Of a stretch of 39,757 nucleotides of DNA, positions 1 to 8,589 are shown one piece after another. The stretch lies in NCBI RefSeq assembly GCF_001456025.1, contig NZ_LMTZ01000009.1:1-39757 (forward strand), written 5' to 3'. Numbering within the stretch: position 1 is the stretch's first letter; the number at the start of each line of letters is the position of its first letter. The DNA comes from Mastigocoleus testarum BC008 (GTDB taxonomy: Bacteria; Cyanobacteriota; Cyanobacteriia; Cyanobacteriales; Nostocaceae). The notes below the pieces were generated by a model, which searched no databases, was not told the origin of the DNA, and worked only from the letters and a program-made list of their open reading frames with translations. The translations under genes and the position numbers were made by a program.

Positions 1-228
1 ACAAGCTATTTGCTCAAAAAACTTCGGGAACATATATAACGGTTTAGACACAAATCCTAATCCGTTTAAAATCATTGCTTTGACAACATGTCCTGCACTG
101 ACTTTTTCTCCTGGTTTTGACCCTAATAAATCATTAATTATTTCTACTAATCCAATGGAATCTACGATTCCTGCTACTATCCCTAAATGGTCTATATTTT
201 GTATTTCAACATCTTTTATATCAAACAT
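1..228 (-). CDS. IS1634-like transposase, N-terminal part (DUF4277), cut by window edge
   Basis: The minus strand is open from an ATG at 226-228 to the window edge, giving 76 residues. The translation starts MFDIKDVEIQ and contains HLGIVAGIVDSIGL and EKVSAGHVVKAMILNGLGF. This is the N-terminal DUF4277 region of IS1634-like transposases that are common in cyanobacteria; it precedes the DDE catalytic domain, which lies outside the window. The reading frame is uninterrupted, so nothing seen here says the copy is dead. The plus-strand frame over the same bases is a shadow of it. The terminal inverted repeat should lie to the right of the start codon; the GC-richer stretch around 464-480 is one candidate, but without the other end this cannot be confirmed. 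Confidence 0.85.
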   Translation of the reverse strand, partial: MFDIKDVEIQNIDHLGIVAGIVDSIGLVEIINDLLGSKPGEKVSAGHVVKAMILNGLGFVSKPLYMFPKFFEQIAC

Positions 229-1129
229 AAAAACAGAATTTTACAACACAATTCTGTTTAAATTCTCACATTATTATTTCGAGCAAAAATATTTTCTTAC
301 TTTTTTAAGAATCTTTTTAGCCTCATCAAAGACTTCAACTCAAAATACTTTTTGATAGATCCCAAATTTAATGAGATAACTTCCCATTAGTCTCATGAAT
401 ATCTAAGTCTTGTTTAATAAATATGTACTAAAAAATCTCATCCCCTTGGTGTGTGACAGTTAGGGTGCGGAAGATGGGATACAACACTAGCTTTTCAGTA
501 GATCTAAGAGAAGTCATAAGACCAATACAGTTCTGTTAAGAATTTTTGTAAAACAAAATCGATGTAGAGACGTAGCATGCTATGTCTCTACCAATGAATC
601 CAGACTTGTCTGAACCGTATTAATTTGCCGGTTGCATAGGTTTTAGTATTATTTGTGAATGAAAATGAAAATTAGATGGAAAAAGAAAAGTGGGATATCG
701 CTCGATACAGCGATTGTCTATAGCAACAAGCGATCGCAAATAAAGATTATAGATTTTTTGTAAATCATTTTGTTAAATAATTTCTCATAAAGCGAGAAGT
801 CTTTAAAAATCATCTATTGCTCAATAAATCAAATAGTTTTCTAATAATGTTAGTTAGTAATTGCATGGAGGTATGATTTTGCTTGCAATATCCTAATTTA
901 AAGTTGAAGATTTGACTAACTATTATTCAACTATAAAGAAAGTAATCAATCAAAATACCCAATTCACTTTCCCTCAACGAGTGTTGTTCGTCTAAAATGA
1001 TTAGAAAAAAGACCCACTCACACCAAATAAACTGATATTTGTATACAACAAAAAGTTAAAGTAAATAATTAAACAGATTTGTGGAATAATGCTATGCATC
1101 GAAGACCTTAAATTCAAAAAATCACAGCA
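229..1129. other. gene-free accessory spacer next to the transposase
   Basis: There is no credible gene on either strand for about 900 bases. The stretch 464-480 (AGGGTGCGGAAGATGGG) is more GC-rich than its surroundings and could be the terminal repeat of the transposase element; this is inference. A near-perfect palindrome lies at 564-591 and a HIP1 site near 730. The rest is AT-rich, with many stop codons in all frames. Confidence 0.4.
564..591. repeat. dispersed palindrome with GTAGAGAC arms
   Basis: Arms GTAGAGAC (564-571) and GTCTCTAC (584-591) flank GTAGCATGCTAT, so the whole 28 bases form an almost perfect palindrome with one mismatched pair. Related GAGACG...CGTCTC palindromes occur elsewhere in this window at 4002-4049, 8764-8783, 32528-32581 and 32669-32701. 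It is a small dispersed cyanobacterial repeat, not a gene-specific operator. Confidence 0.75.
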
Positions 1130-1768
1130 CTATTTATCTTCCCGAATCATTTCTAAAAATACTCCTCTTAATTCTTCCAATGCTCTTTCCTTTCGCTTAC
1201 GGAGTGTAGCAACTTTAATATTTTTACCTTTTGAAATATAGTGATTCGCAATTTCATTCCACGATAAACCTTGTACAATTCGAAGTTCTAAAAGCTCTCG
1301 TTTATATGAGGGAAGTTTGCTCATGGCTTTTCGAACTTGAGACCTGTTTTCGCTCTCCAAATCTGTAATGTCTTCACTGTTAGACATCATTGATTTAACT
1401 AATTTGGGGTCGGTTTCAAAGTCGGAAGGGTCGTGAGGGATTTTCCTAAATGCTGTAACTGGATATTCCTGGCGGTTTAGTTCTCTAATGCAGTTTAATG
1501 CTGTAAGTTTCATCCAAGCTTCTACATTTGGAATTTCCTCTTTTTTCTTAACTTTTTTGTCATACCGGGTTAGAACTTCCATGATAATTTCATCAGACTT
1601 ATAATTTTTAGCCATATTAAATTGTCGTAAACGGTTTTGAACGTTCTTATACAGCGAATTCCAATTAACAACAGTATCTAGTTCTGGATATGTTCTTCGG
1701 AGTAGTTCCATATGTGCAAAAATAAAGCTTTGGGTTTTTACATATAACTGTTCCTTCATATTTTTCAT
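1130..1768 (-). CDS. ECF-like sigma-70 family RNA polymerase sigma factor
   Basis: A 212-residue protein. Residues about 65-105 resemble sigma region 2 (IPNVEAWMKLTALNCIREL), and residues about 145-205 resemble region 4, with KLPSYKRELLELRIVQGLSWNEIA as the first helices of a helix-turn-helix. It should direct RNA polymerase to a small regulon. The start is well supported: AAGGAGG lies five bases before the ATG at 1768, one of the strongest ribosome-binding sites in the window. The reading frame 1665-1961 that overlaps its start is a shadow. The next genes on the same strand are a small membrane protein (2191-2574) and a large secreted TPR-CHAT protein (4192-6840). Whether they form its regulon or supply an anti-sigma function is unknown. 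There is no extracytoplasmic sensor domain in the protein itself. The family call is firm; the subgroup is not. Confidence 0.8.
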   Translation of the reverse strand: MKNMKEQLYVKTQSFIFAHMELLRRTYPELDTVVNWNSLYKNVQNRLRQFNMAKNYKSDEIIMEVLTRYDKKVKKKEEIPNVEAWMKLTALNCIRELNRQEYPVTAFRKIPHDPSDFETDPKLVKSMMSNSEDITDLESENRSQVRKAMSKLPSYKRELLELRIVQGLSWNEIANHYISKGKNIKVATLRKRKERALEELRGVFLEMIREDK

Positions 1769-2190
1769 AAATACCTCCTTTATAAAAAATTACTAAAACA
1801 AAAATTACATCCCTGCTTAAGGGTAGAGGAATCTTCTTCCGGGACTTTACGCAACATTTTGTCTTGTTGTATAAGCTTTTTGTGCATTCTATTAGAAAAA
1901 TGATGCTTACAAGGATATTTGTGACATCATTATGCAAAATCACGTAAGTATTTTTGTACACAAAAAACTATTTAAATATTAGTTACAATTACGGTAAATA
2001 TACTCTCAACCGTAGAAATACGTGTATCTGTGCTTTAAACAAACCTTTATTTTTTCGATTAGTTATAAAATTAGCCAAAATTATCAGTAATAATACTGTT
2101 TCACTAGTTGGGTTAATAGATTTAGAACAGAGGGTAAGAATTTATATCGGGACTGAAGCGGAATAAGATAAAACCTGGTTGACTGAAAGT
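1769..2190. other. AT-rich spacer, no supported gene
   Basis: Short frames exist on both strands (for example 1954-2166 plus, 70 codons). They have low-complexity, frame-shadow-like composition and no ribosome-binding site. This stretch probably holds the promoter of the sigma factor gene, but no clear -35/-10 pair can be named. Confidence 0.4.
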
Positions 2191-2574
2191 TTATTTCTCA
2201 GGTCGGTCAGGAATACTGCAATCACCTTTCTTATTAAGTTGATATTCAAATTCCCAAAACTTAATCTGGAGTTTCCCTTCACCACAACTGGAAGTTACTA
2301 TCGCTACTAAACTGGGCGCAACTATTGTTGAGGAAAGGATGATGAGCAACCAGGGTAATAAGGTAGAAGATATTTGTTTTGAAAAAGTACTTGTTGAGTT
2401 TATTGCTTTTTCGTGTATTTGTTTTTGTTGCGACTCAGATTGAATTGCACATTTCGTCTTGTTTTTCATAGCTTTTAAGTTCTTTTTTGCCAAATTCAAC
2501 AGCTTTGGGGAATCTACCTCCGGGGCTTTACCTAGGATGTATGCTTTGTGCTCTACCCGTTTAGCATCCCTCAC
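2191..2574 (-). CDS. small single-pass membrane protein, unknown
   Basis: A 127-residue protein that I do not recognise. The first 65 residues are basic and polar (many K, Q and S). One hydrophobic segment follows at about 69-92 (LLPWLLIILSSTIVAPSLVA). The short tail of about 35 residues contains GKLQIKFWEFEYQLNKKGDC. The layout suggests one membrane anchor with a basic, probably cytoplasmic N-terminus and a small outer domain. The start is uncertain: GAGG lies almost against the ATG at 2574, and a later Met at residue 36 is possible. It sits 420 bases upstream of, and in the same direction as, the sigma factor gene, so a role as membrane-bound regulator of that sigma factor is conceivable but unproven. 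It could also be a chance frame. Confidence 0.45.
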   Translation of the reverse strand: MRDAKRVEHKAYILGKAPEVDSPKLLNLAKKNLKAMKNKTKCAIQSESQQKQIHEKAINSTSTFSKQISSTLLPWLLIILSSTIVAPSLVAIVTSSCGEGKLQIKFWEFEYQLNKKGDCSIPDRPEK

Positions 2575-3195
2575 AAGAAAATGACTGTCACAAGAATGTT
2601 TGTGACTAATAAGACTTAAGTTGTTAAGTGATTTTCAGCGTTATAACAGTTGTTTTAGATACTTTTAAGATTAATTTCTATATTTAGAATTATTGACGAA
2701 ATGAATCGCTTTTAAATTTTTATATGAAGGAGTATGTCACAAGTTGATATGTCCAGATCATTAAGTAATGAGTGGTCTAAAGGTCTTATAAAATCGTGAA
2801 CAAACTACGATACGGTTCAATAAAGGATAAGTGTAAGTTGCTTAAAGCGATAATGCTTGCTCTGTTTGCTCTAGGTAACTCTAACAACTCCCCGGAAATA
2901 TTAGGTTTTGTTCCTCGAATCGATCTACGAGATTTAAGTTTTTTGGTTTTTATTGAGTCGTATTGTCATAAATTCTGGAATTTTCTAAAACTCTACTTGA
3001 AACTGAGCTTAATAACCCGAATAATCTCCAACAGGTTTCTAGTGATAAGTCAAAGAGTCTCTGAAAATTCTCTTAATTAATAATACTTTGGAGTGTAATT
3101 AAGACCGACCTAAAAACCTGGAGTACAAACCCAGTAATTAGCGTTAAACAAAGCATATAGTCACGATTATTTCACAGACCACGGAAAACCTATCT
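2575..3195. other. spacer with only weak frames
   Basis: A GTG-initiated frame at 2796-3080 (94 codons) and a 21-codon frame starting at an ATG near 2734, just behind AAGGAG, are the only candidates. Neither has recognisable protein features. They may be remnants of a decayed gene, but this cannot be shown from sequence alone. Confidence 0.35.
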
Positions 3196-3597
3196 ATGAA
3201 AAATTCTCAGAAATTTGCAACCATGAACACTCAATCAAAAGAACCCCCTAACCCTATTGTCATTACTAATTTAAAGGTGGGTACAAATAAATATAGTGAA
3301 AAGGGTCAAGTGTTTGAACCAGTAAAGGAAGATTGCAGATTATCCAAAATATTAAAACCTTTTAAAAAATATCGCGATCGCTATGATCGCGTAAGACTTT
3401 TGCAAGCAGATAATAGACGACTGTTTGACTTAGTACAAGAATATTGCAGATTATCTAAGTTATTCAAGCCTTCTGAAAGAGACATAGATAAAATCGCAGC
3501 AATTTTAGAATTAGCTCAATATGATGCGGAATTGAATTGTCTGATAAATGAAGCGGATCGCTTAATTGCTTACGAACTTGAATTGCAGTCGATTTAG
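3196..3597 (+). CDS. hypothetical protein with an internally duplicated motif
   Basis: A 133-residue soluble protein that I do not recognise. It contains the same motif twice: FEPVKEDCRLSKILKP at about 46-61 and FDLVQEYCRLSKLFKP at about 82-97. Each is followed by a charged stretch (KKYRDRYDR, then SERDIDK). The C-terminal 35 residues look helical and acidic. The duplicated CRLSK core argues that the frame is truly coding. There is no signal peptide or membrane segment. The start could be the ATG at 3196 or the Met at residue 10; there is no good ribosome-binding site. It reads opposite to the genes on both sides, so it is likely its own transcript. Confidence 0.5.
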   Translation: MKNSQKFATMNTQSKEPPNPIVITNLKVGTNKYSEKGQVFEPVKEDCRLSKILKPFKKYRDRYDRVRLLQADNRRLFDLVQEYCRLSKLFKPSERDIDKIAAILELAQYDAELNCLINEADRLIAYELELQSI

Positions 3598-3787
3598 TTA
3601 CTAAGAATGAAGGTAATTAATACAGCAGTGGCGATCAATTTCTAAGCAGTGAAGGTATTAACAATTTCTGGAGTTATTTTTGAGTAATTGTTTCCAAATG
3701 ATAAGAAGCTTCAACTGAATCTTAATAGGGTGTATCTTGTTCGTTCAAAAATAGAATAGTTATTCTGCTGTAATTAGTTTGTGAGAT

Positions 3788-3921
3788 GATGTTTTAAAAG
3801 TCCCGGAAGGTATACTTTACTGTTCTTACTCGGTTTTGCTTCAAGAAATAATCAAGGTTTCGGTCACACAACGAAATATTTCACTGTACTTACTGTAAGA
3901 GCAAAAGACTTTTAAAACATC
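3788..3921. repeat. MITE-like element with perfect 15-bp inverted ends
   Basis: GATGTTTTAAAAGTC at 3788-3802 is exactly the reverse complement of 3907-3921. The 134-base span has no coding frame. Size and perfect terminal inversion suggest a miniature inverted-repeat element, although no clear target duplication is visible. A long-range hairpin acting as a transcript end between convergent genes is the alternative. Confidence 0.5.
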
Positions 3922-4001
3922 CTCTGAGATATTTCTACATTGTTCAGTAAAATTGAATTCTATTGCAATCATATTTGATTGGTGAATAGATAAATCAATA
4001 A

Positions 4002-4049
4002 GAGACGTTGCAAAACCTGCGGCGTCGGTGTTAGCCTCTGCAACGCCTC
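4002..4049. repeat. dispersed palindromic repeat, GACGTTGC arms
   Basis: AGACGTTGCA at 4002-4011 pairs with TGCAACGCCT at about 4039-4048 with one mismatch. The centre is GC-rich (CTGCGGCGTCGG). The motif resembles 32669-32701 (AGAGACGTTGCAGAGCCTG), so it is a member of a dispersed family. Confidence 0.55.
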
Positions 4050-4151
4050 TGCAATATTAATTCTTACACACAAATGATTCAGGATTGCGATAGAGAATGT
4101 TCTGTTTATATCTACAGTTAAAAAAACTAAAAGCCAGGTCTAAATTTTATT

Positions 4152-4179
4152 CTACTCTTTACTTCTTACTCCTTACTTC
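4152..4179. repeat. STRR heptad array, TTACTTC/TTACTCC type
   Basis: Four heptads in a row: CTACTCT, TTACTTC, TTACTCC, TTACTTC. The same heptad family recurs at 29699-29747. Short tandemly repeated repetitive heptamers are an established feature of heterocystous cyanobacteria. The array ends 12 bases from the stop codon of the CHAT gene. Confidence 0.7.
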
Positions 4180-4191
4180 TACTATAAATAC

Positions 4192-6840
4192 TCACAACCA
4201 GTTCCCAATTAAAACATATGGAGCCCAAAAGTAAGGAACCTGATATTCTTCCTGCTGTAATAAACTTAATTGAGCATTACGCAAAGCTTCTGCTTTACTC
4301 AAATAGGATTTAGTAAGTTGTTTATAAAACTGACCCATTAATTGAGCTGTTGAAGCATCATTTAAAGCCCATAAAGAAGCAACAGTGCTACGAGCACCTG
4401 CTTGGATTGCAACACCAGCAAGTCCTAAAGCTGCTTTTTTATCTCCGCTTGCTGTCTCACAAGCACTAAGAACCAATAATTCTATTGCATCAGCTTGAAT
4501 TTCTTCTCGATTGCGAAGCCATTTATTAAGCTCATTAACCTCAATTGGTCGGTCATAAGCCAAAATAAATGTTTCGTCTGGGTCAGAACTAAATTGACCG
4601 TGAGTCGCAAAATGGACTATGGGAAAAGATTGCAACTTAAACTGTTTTTGAACAGTTTTGCTGGTAAATTCTTGATTGAGTAAAACTTTTCCTGATACTT
4701 GAGATTTAATTTCCTCTAATTCTTTTTCAACATAATCAAGCTTAGGAAAATTATGACGCTCTTCACTAAGTCCAGCAGTAATAACTTGAAGATTTTTTGT
4801 TGGTAATCGTTTGAGTTCAAATAATTCCAAGCCAAGACTCATGGCTACATTATATTTTTCTATTAGGTACTGCTGACCATCGTAAAGAGCAGCCATAGGG
4901 AGGTTACGTAAGGAACCATCCAACACAAATACTAAGGTTTTTACGTGACTGGAAGACAAATATTTTTCTGCAGGTCCGAGCAACAATTTGTATAAGGTTT
5001 GGTATTTAGCTTGAGGATCTGCACCAATTTTAAGTTCTTCAATATCGGAGCGTAATTGCTCTACAGTATTTTCAAATTCAGTTTGGGTAATTGCAGTGGT
5101 GTATCTTAAAAGCGATTTTTGGGGTAATTTCAAAATTACTTCTAATCGTTCTGGAAGAATAATTGGATATATAATCGCTGCTGTTTGGTCTTGCTTATCA
5201 ACTACATCATCAAGGACAACTTTGGTTTGTAAGCAAGCTGAACGAAAAAAATTATCTAATTCTGCTAATTGAAGAGATTCTATTACTTGACGAGCATTGG
5301 TTAGATTATTACTAGTTTCTTTCTCATTTAGCAGTAAATCTGCATATTCTCTGTATATGGGTTCAATGTTCTCGCGAAAAGAAAACTGAGCATCCAGATT
5401 AAATGCAACTAAATCTGTGCGCAAGGACTTGAGAGTTTCCCAGCTTCGTTCATAAAATTTGATCGCTTGAGATATATTTTCTTGTTTTCTCAATAATCGT
5501 CCTAACTGCGATTCCCACTGAAAACTAATATCCCCAGCATTGATCGCTATGGCTTTATCGAGAGCTTGTTGGGTAAGTTTTTGTGCTTCAGGTAATTGGT
5601 CAGTTTCTTCGTACAGTTCCCCAAGAGTACCTAAAGCATAGGATAATGCCCTATTATCTGACAAATTTGTTGCTTGTTGAACCCCAATTGACAATAAGCG
5701 AGCAATCTCTATTTGCGAAGGGGTATTTTGTGAAAGGGTACTTTGTGAAGATGTATTTGTAGAAAATTTCTGATTTAATTCCTTTAGACTTTGGGCAAAA
5801 TTAATTATGCAATATACAGAATCGCGACTAGGTTGTAAGTTTTTAATTTGGGACTGAATTTGGGGTATTAATATTGCGGCTGTATTTAAGTTATTATTTC
5901 CTAGATTTTCCACCAATAATTTTAATTGATTTAATTTAGCTTTGAGAGCAACAATAGGTTTTGTAGACGGAACATTTGCTGCTTGCTGATAAAATGCGAT
6001 CGCGGAGGAGGTATCTTCCTGAGCTAGAGCAGTATTACCTAAACCGATCAAAATTTCGCTTTGAATTGTAATTTCATTTTGGTTAGTAGTTTTTCCCAAA
6101 CGTTTTACAAGTGCTAGACTTTGCTCTAAAATTTCTCGAGATTGATTTTTATCACCAATAACTCGTAATACATCACCTAAGTTACACAATCCCGTCGCTA
6201 CCAGAAAAGAATCTGGTTGTTGCTCCAATCTTGATTTGACTTGAGTTAAAGTATTCCTGGCTCTTATAAATAGACCCAATGATTGCATTGCTTGAGCTTG
6301 ATTTATTTGATTGCGGATTAATTCAGAATCAAATTTTAGCTGAGAGTAAATTTTGGCTGCTTTTTTCCAAGTTTCTATTGCTTGAGAAGCTTCTCCTTGG
6401 AATAATTTGAGACGTCCTTGAATATCTAAAGCTTGGGCGTAAATTTGTGGGTATGCTTGTGAAGTATTATTTTGTAGATTGTTTTTAATATTTTCTAATA
6501 ACTGGAAACTTTGTGCGATCGCTATTTTTGCTTCTTCCCACTTTCCCAAATCTTGATAAACCAAAGAAAGATTACTTAAAGTCATTGCTTGCTTTAATGA
6601 ATCTCCAGTAACTTTAAACTCAGAATTTGCTTTTTTTAAAACTTTTATCGCCTCACTAAGCTTCCCATGTTCGTAAAATGCTTGACCGCGATCAACCAAA
6701 TTAGAGATTTGTGACTGAGATATTTTGAGGTCAGATATTTGATGGTTTGCAGCTGCAGGTAATATCCCCAATTTAAAAGGTGGAGTTACACATAAACATG
6801 TAACCATTATTGCTAGTAAAAAATATTTCAAGCATCTCAT
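4192..6840 (-). CDS. secreted TPR-CHAT domain protein (caspase-like protease fold)
   Basis: An 882-residue protein from the ATG at 6840. Residues 1-30 form a signal peptide or membrane anchor (MRCLKYFLLAIMVTCLCV). Residues about 35-310 and 380-480 carry tetratricopeptide-like helices (AFYEHGKLSEAIKVLKKAN, SNLSLVYQDLGKWEEAK). The last 300 residues are a CHAT domain with HFATHG and LSACETASG, giving a His747/Cys794 catalytic pair, and the usual GLAGVAIQAGARSTVASLWALND. CHAT proteins are caspase-superfamily cysteine peptidases; TPRs usually bind the partner or substrate. The frame can be read upstream to 6876, but that adds 12 residues encoded by a dispersed repeat, so 6840 is preferred. The catalytic residues are intact. 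The substrate is unknown. Many cyanobacterial TPR-CHAT proteins are of unknown function, and a link to cell death, signalling or secretion is inference only. Confidence 0.88.
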   Translation of the reverse strand: MRCLKYFLLAIMVTCLCVTPPFKLGILPAAANHQISDLKISQSQISNLVDRGQAFYEHGKLSEAIKVLKKANSEFKVTGDSLKQAMTLSNLSLVYQDLGKWEEAKIAIAQSFQLLENIKNNLQNNTSQAYPQIYAQALDIQGRLKLFQGEASQAIETWKKAAKIYSQLKFDSELIRNQINQAQAMQSLGLFIRARNTLTQVKSRLEQQPDSFLVATGLCNLGDVLRVIGDKNQSREILEQSLALVKRLGKTTNQNEITIQSEILIGLGNTALAQEDTSSAIAFYQQAANVPSTKPIVALKAKLNQLKLLVENLGNNNLNTAAILIPQIQSQIKNLQPSRDSVYCIINFAQSLKELNQKFSTNTSSQSTLSQNTPSQIEIARLLSIGVQQATNLSDNRALSYALGTLGELYEETDQLPEAQKLTQQALDKAIAINAGDISFQWESQLGRLLRKQENISQAIKFYERSWETLKSLRTDLVAFNLDAQFSFRENIEPIYREYADLLLNEKETSNNLTNARQVIESLQLAELDNFFRSACLQTKVVLDDVVDKQDQTAAIIYPIILPERLEVILKLPQKSLLRYTTAITQTEFENTVEQLRSDIEELKIGADPQAKYQTLYKLLLGPAEKYLSSSHVKTLVFVLDGSLRNLPMAALYDGQQYLIEKYNVAMSLGLELFELKRLPTKNLQVITAGLSEERHNFPKLDYVEKELEEIKSQVSGKVLLNQEFTSKTVQKQFKLQSFPIVHFATHGQFSSDPDETFILAYDRPIEVNELNKWLRNREEIQADAIELLVLSACETASGDKKAALGLAGVAIQAGARSTVASLWALNDASTAQLMGQFYKQLTKSYLSKAEALRNAQLSLLQQEEYQVPYFWAPYVLIGNWL

Positions 6841-7221
6841 AAGTAAATATGGCGCTACGCGCGGGTCAAAATTCATTAGCGGATCCGTAAGGTAGCGGCT
6901 TCGTAGGTAGCGCAGCTATAGCTATAGCGTGTCCGTAGGACATAAGTCAAAAGTTAAAGTTTTACTAGCTATAGGTTTTTTAGCGCGTCTATGACAAACA
7001 GCATTTGCTAACGTGTTGAGAAAATTATGTAGTCTAATAAAATTTATCAATTTCAAACTATCTAATACAAACAAATATCTAAGTTATTATTAATAACCCA
7101 AAAACTACAGAACATCCCCAGAGAGATGTTCGCAGCTAAATCTATTGAAAATTACTTATTTAGTTTGTAGAAATTAGGGATAGTAATTGAACCAAATCAC
7201 AAATCCCATAAATTTCATAAG
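6841..7221. other. gene-free spacer upstream of the CHAT gene
   Basis: The right part is AT-rich and holds a small hairpin, GAACATC (7110-7116) with GATGTTC (7125-7131), not followed by a T-run, so it is not a convincing terminator. The left part is the dispersed repeat listed separately. The promoter of the CHAT gene should lie here, but no motif is clear. Confidence 0.4.
6850..6944. repeat. dispersed GC-rich repeat cluster, copy 1
   Basis: The elements GGATCCGTAAGGTAGCGGC, GTAGGTAGCGCAGCTATAG and GTGTCCGTAGGAC follow one another. GTAGGTAGCGCAGCTATAG recurs exactly at about 29629-29647. Related words (GTGTCCGTTAGC, GGCTCCG, GCGACGGCAGAT) appear in clusters at 8594-8712 and 12231-12325. Each half is palindromic (AGCTAT, GGTAGCGC/GCGCTACC). 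It reaches into the 5' extension of the CHAT reading frame. These are intergenic interspersed repeats; they encode nothing recognisable. Confidence 0.75.
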
Positions 7222-7449
7222 TTACAGAATAAAGCTTTGAGATTGACTACAAGCCAAGTAGTTTGTCTGAAAGGAGGTGACTCCAAAATATTTATGAATC
7301 AATTTGACGTTTTGTACTCCCACTTGACTTATGGGTGCTGGTTTCATTTCCCCACGAAAATCTAAAATTTGAACAATGACCAAGTATGCTAATGCTAAAA
7401 GTATGGAAAGTGCACCCGTAATAATCGCAACGATTTTTCCTCGGTTCAT
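7222..7449 (-). CDS. small conserved-looking membrane protein
   Basis: A 75-residue protein beginning MNRGKIVAIITGALSILLAL. One transmembrane segment spans residues about 6-28, and the polar part contains ILDFRGEMKPAPISQVGV. Short cyanobacterial proteins with the same N-terminal helix and RGEMKPAPIS segment are familiar to me as hypothetical proteins; their function is unknown. From memory those are about 45-50 residues long. The tail here after GVQNV (NVKLIHKYFGVTSFQTNYLACS and on) looks unlike them and may be an extension after loss of a stop codon. It lies between the CHAT and glycosyltransferase genes, same strand, with its own short leader. Confidence 0.7.
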   Translation of the reverse strand: MNRGKIVAIITGALSILLALAYLVIVQILDFRGEMKPAPISQVGVQNVKLIHKYFGVTSFQTNYLACSQSQSFIL

Positions 7450-7542
7450 TAATAATTACCTACAACTCGAATTGCTTTTAAGTCTATCTTAATCTGCGAT
7501 AATTGTTTAGATAATTAAAGCATAATATTTTTATTTTTACTA

Positions 7543-8529
7543 TCAAAAACTAGAACTATCAAAATATTTATTGATGCTGTACTTCAGAAATAAAATATAA
7601 CTAGTAATTAGTTCTGTTTGTCGAAAACCAAAAAAAAATTGAATAAAATTATAGATGAATTGCTTACTTTCATGTTTAAAATTAGGTCTTATAACTAGTG
7701 CTTCTTCCAAAAAAATTAAGTGTGATGAATAATTATAGAATAAAGATTCTCTAGCTAATTTGAAATAGCATAACGCAATGGCATCACAATACATATCGGA
7801 TAAATTATGAGATTTTAATAGCTGATTTTCTAATTTTTTTAAAACAATATGATGACCTTCTAACCATCTAGATTTAGACGTAGTAGAAACAGTAACGTTA
7901 CCGTATCTCCGATAAATTGAGTAACAACCTGCTTGGTATGCGACCTTTGCACCATTCATAACTACAGAAATAAAAAAGTCTTTATCCTGTACGATCGCTA
8001 GATTTTCATCCCAACCACCACTATTCTCCACAGCACTTCTGGTATAAAGTACGGAAGCGACAGCAGTCCACCAATTAGAGATAAGAGATGCGAGAATATC
8101 TTCTTGCTGTCCCGAAATTTTAATTTCTTCGAGAATACTCGTACCATCAGGTAAATTTAGTTGATGTCGCCAATCACCGTAAACCACATCATTTCCTGTC
8201 AATTCTAGAAAATCAACTTGTCTAGCAATTTTTTCTGGGAGAATGTAATCATCAGCATCTAAAAATTGAATATATTCCCCTTTTGAGATTGCAAAACCAC
8301 GATTTCTTGCACAGCAACCTCCTCGATTTTTAGGAAAACTTTCCCAAATAATTTGATTTTTGTAACTTTTGATAATACCTAAAGAATTATCAGTGGAGCC
8401 ATCATCAATAACAATAATTTCAATGTGGGGATAGGTTTGTTGTAAGCAACTGTTGATAGCTTCTCTCAGCCACTTTTGGCTATTAAAACACGGTATGATT
8501 ATTGAAACTAGCTTATGCAATTTTTGCAT
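7543..8529 (-). CDS. family 2 glycosyltransferase
   Basis: A 328-residue inverting GT-A enzyme. The N-terminal nucleotide-sugar domain shows VSIIIPCFNSQKWL (8-21), VIDDGSTDNS (40-49), NRGGCCARNRG (68-78) and the metal-binding DAD at 91-93 (FLDADDYILPEK). The acceptor part has WDENLAIVQDKDFFISVVMNGAK, where the D-x-D/E pattern fits the catalytic base region. There is no membrane segment, so it likely acts on the inner face of the plasma membrane. It is the last gene in the minus-strand polysaccharide block, after the ABC exporter genes and another GT2 gene, separated from the latter by about 340 bases containing repeats, so it may have its own promoter. The donor and acceptor sugars cannot be read from the sequence. 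Confidence 0.9.
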   Translation of the reverse strand: MQKLHKLVSIIIPCFNSQKWLREAINSCLQQTYPHIEIIVIDDGSTDNSLGIIKSYKNQIIWESFPKNRGGCCARNRGFAISKGEYIQFLDADDYILPEKIARQVDFLELTGNDVVYGDWRHQLNLPDGTSILEEIKISGQQEDILASLISNWWTAVASVLYTRSAVENSGGWDENLAIVQDKDFFISVVMNGAKVAYQAGCYSIYRRYGNVTVSTTSKSRWLEGHHIVLKKLENQLLKSHNLSDMYCDAIALCYFKLARESLFYNYSSHLIFLEEALVIRPNFKHESKQFIYNFIQFFFGFRQTELITSYILFLKYSINKYFDSSSF

Positions 8530-8589
8530 ATTTAATATATTTTATTCTATATTACGTAGTAATAAGTTCAGGATACTAGTAAATGCTGT

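Larger units (their letters stand above)
3598..4191. other. gene-free spacer holding three repeats
   Basis: This spacer lies between convergent genes and has no coding frame of note. It contains the 3788-3921 inverted-repeat element, a GAGACGTTGCA-type palindrome (4002-4049) and a heptad array (4152-4179), each listed separately. Confidence 0.6.

Noticed and set aside
80..355. Plus-strand 91-codon frame at the left edge
   Set aside because: The opposite strand encodes a recognisable transposase N-terminus over 1-228; the plus frame is its shadow.
1665..1961. Minus-strand 98-codon frame
   Set aside because: It overlaps the sigma factor start in another frame, has no ribosome-binding site and no protein-like pattern.
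2796..3080. Plus-strand GTG-initiated 94-codon frame
   Set aside because: No family pattern, no ribosome-binding site, and a composition expected from AT-rich DNA; only a decayed gene could be argued.
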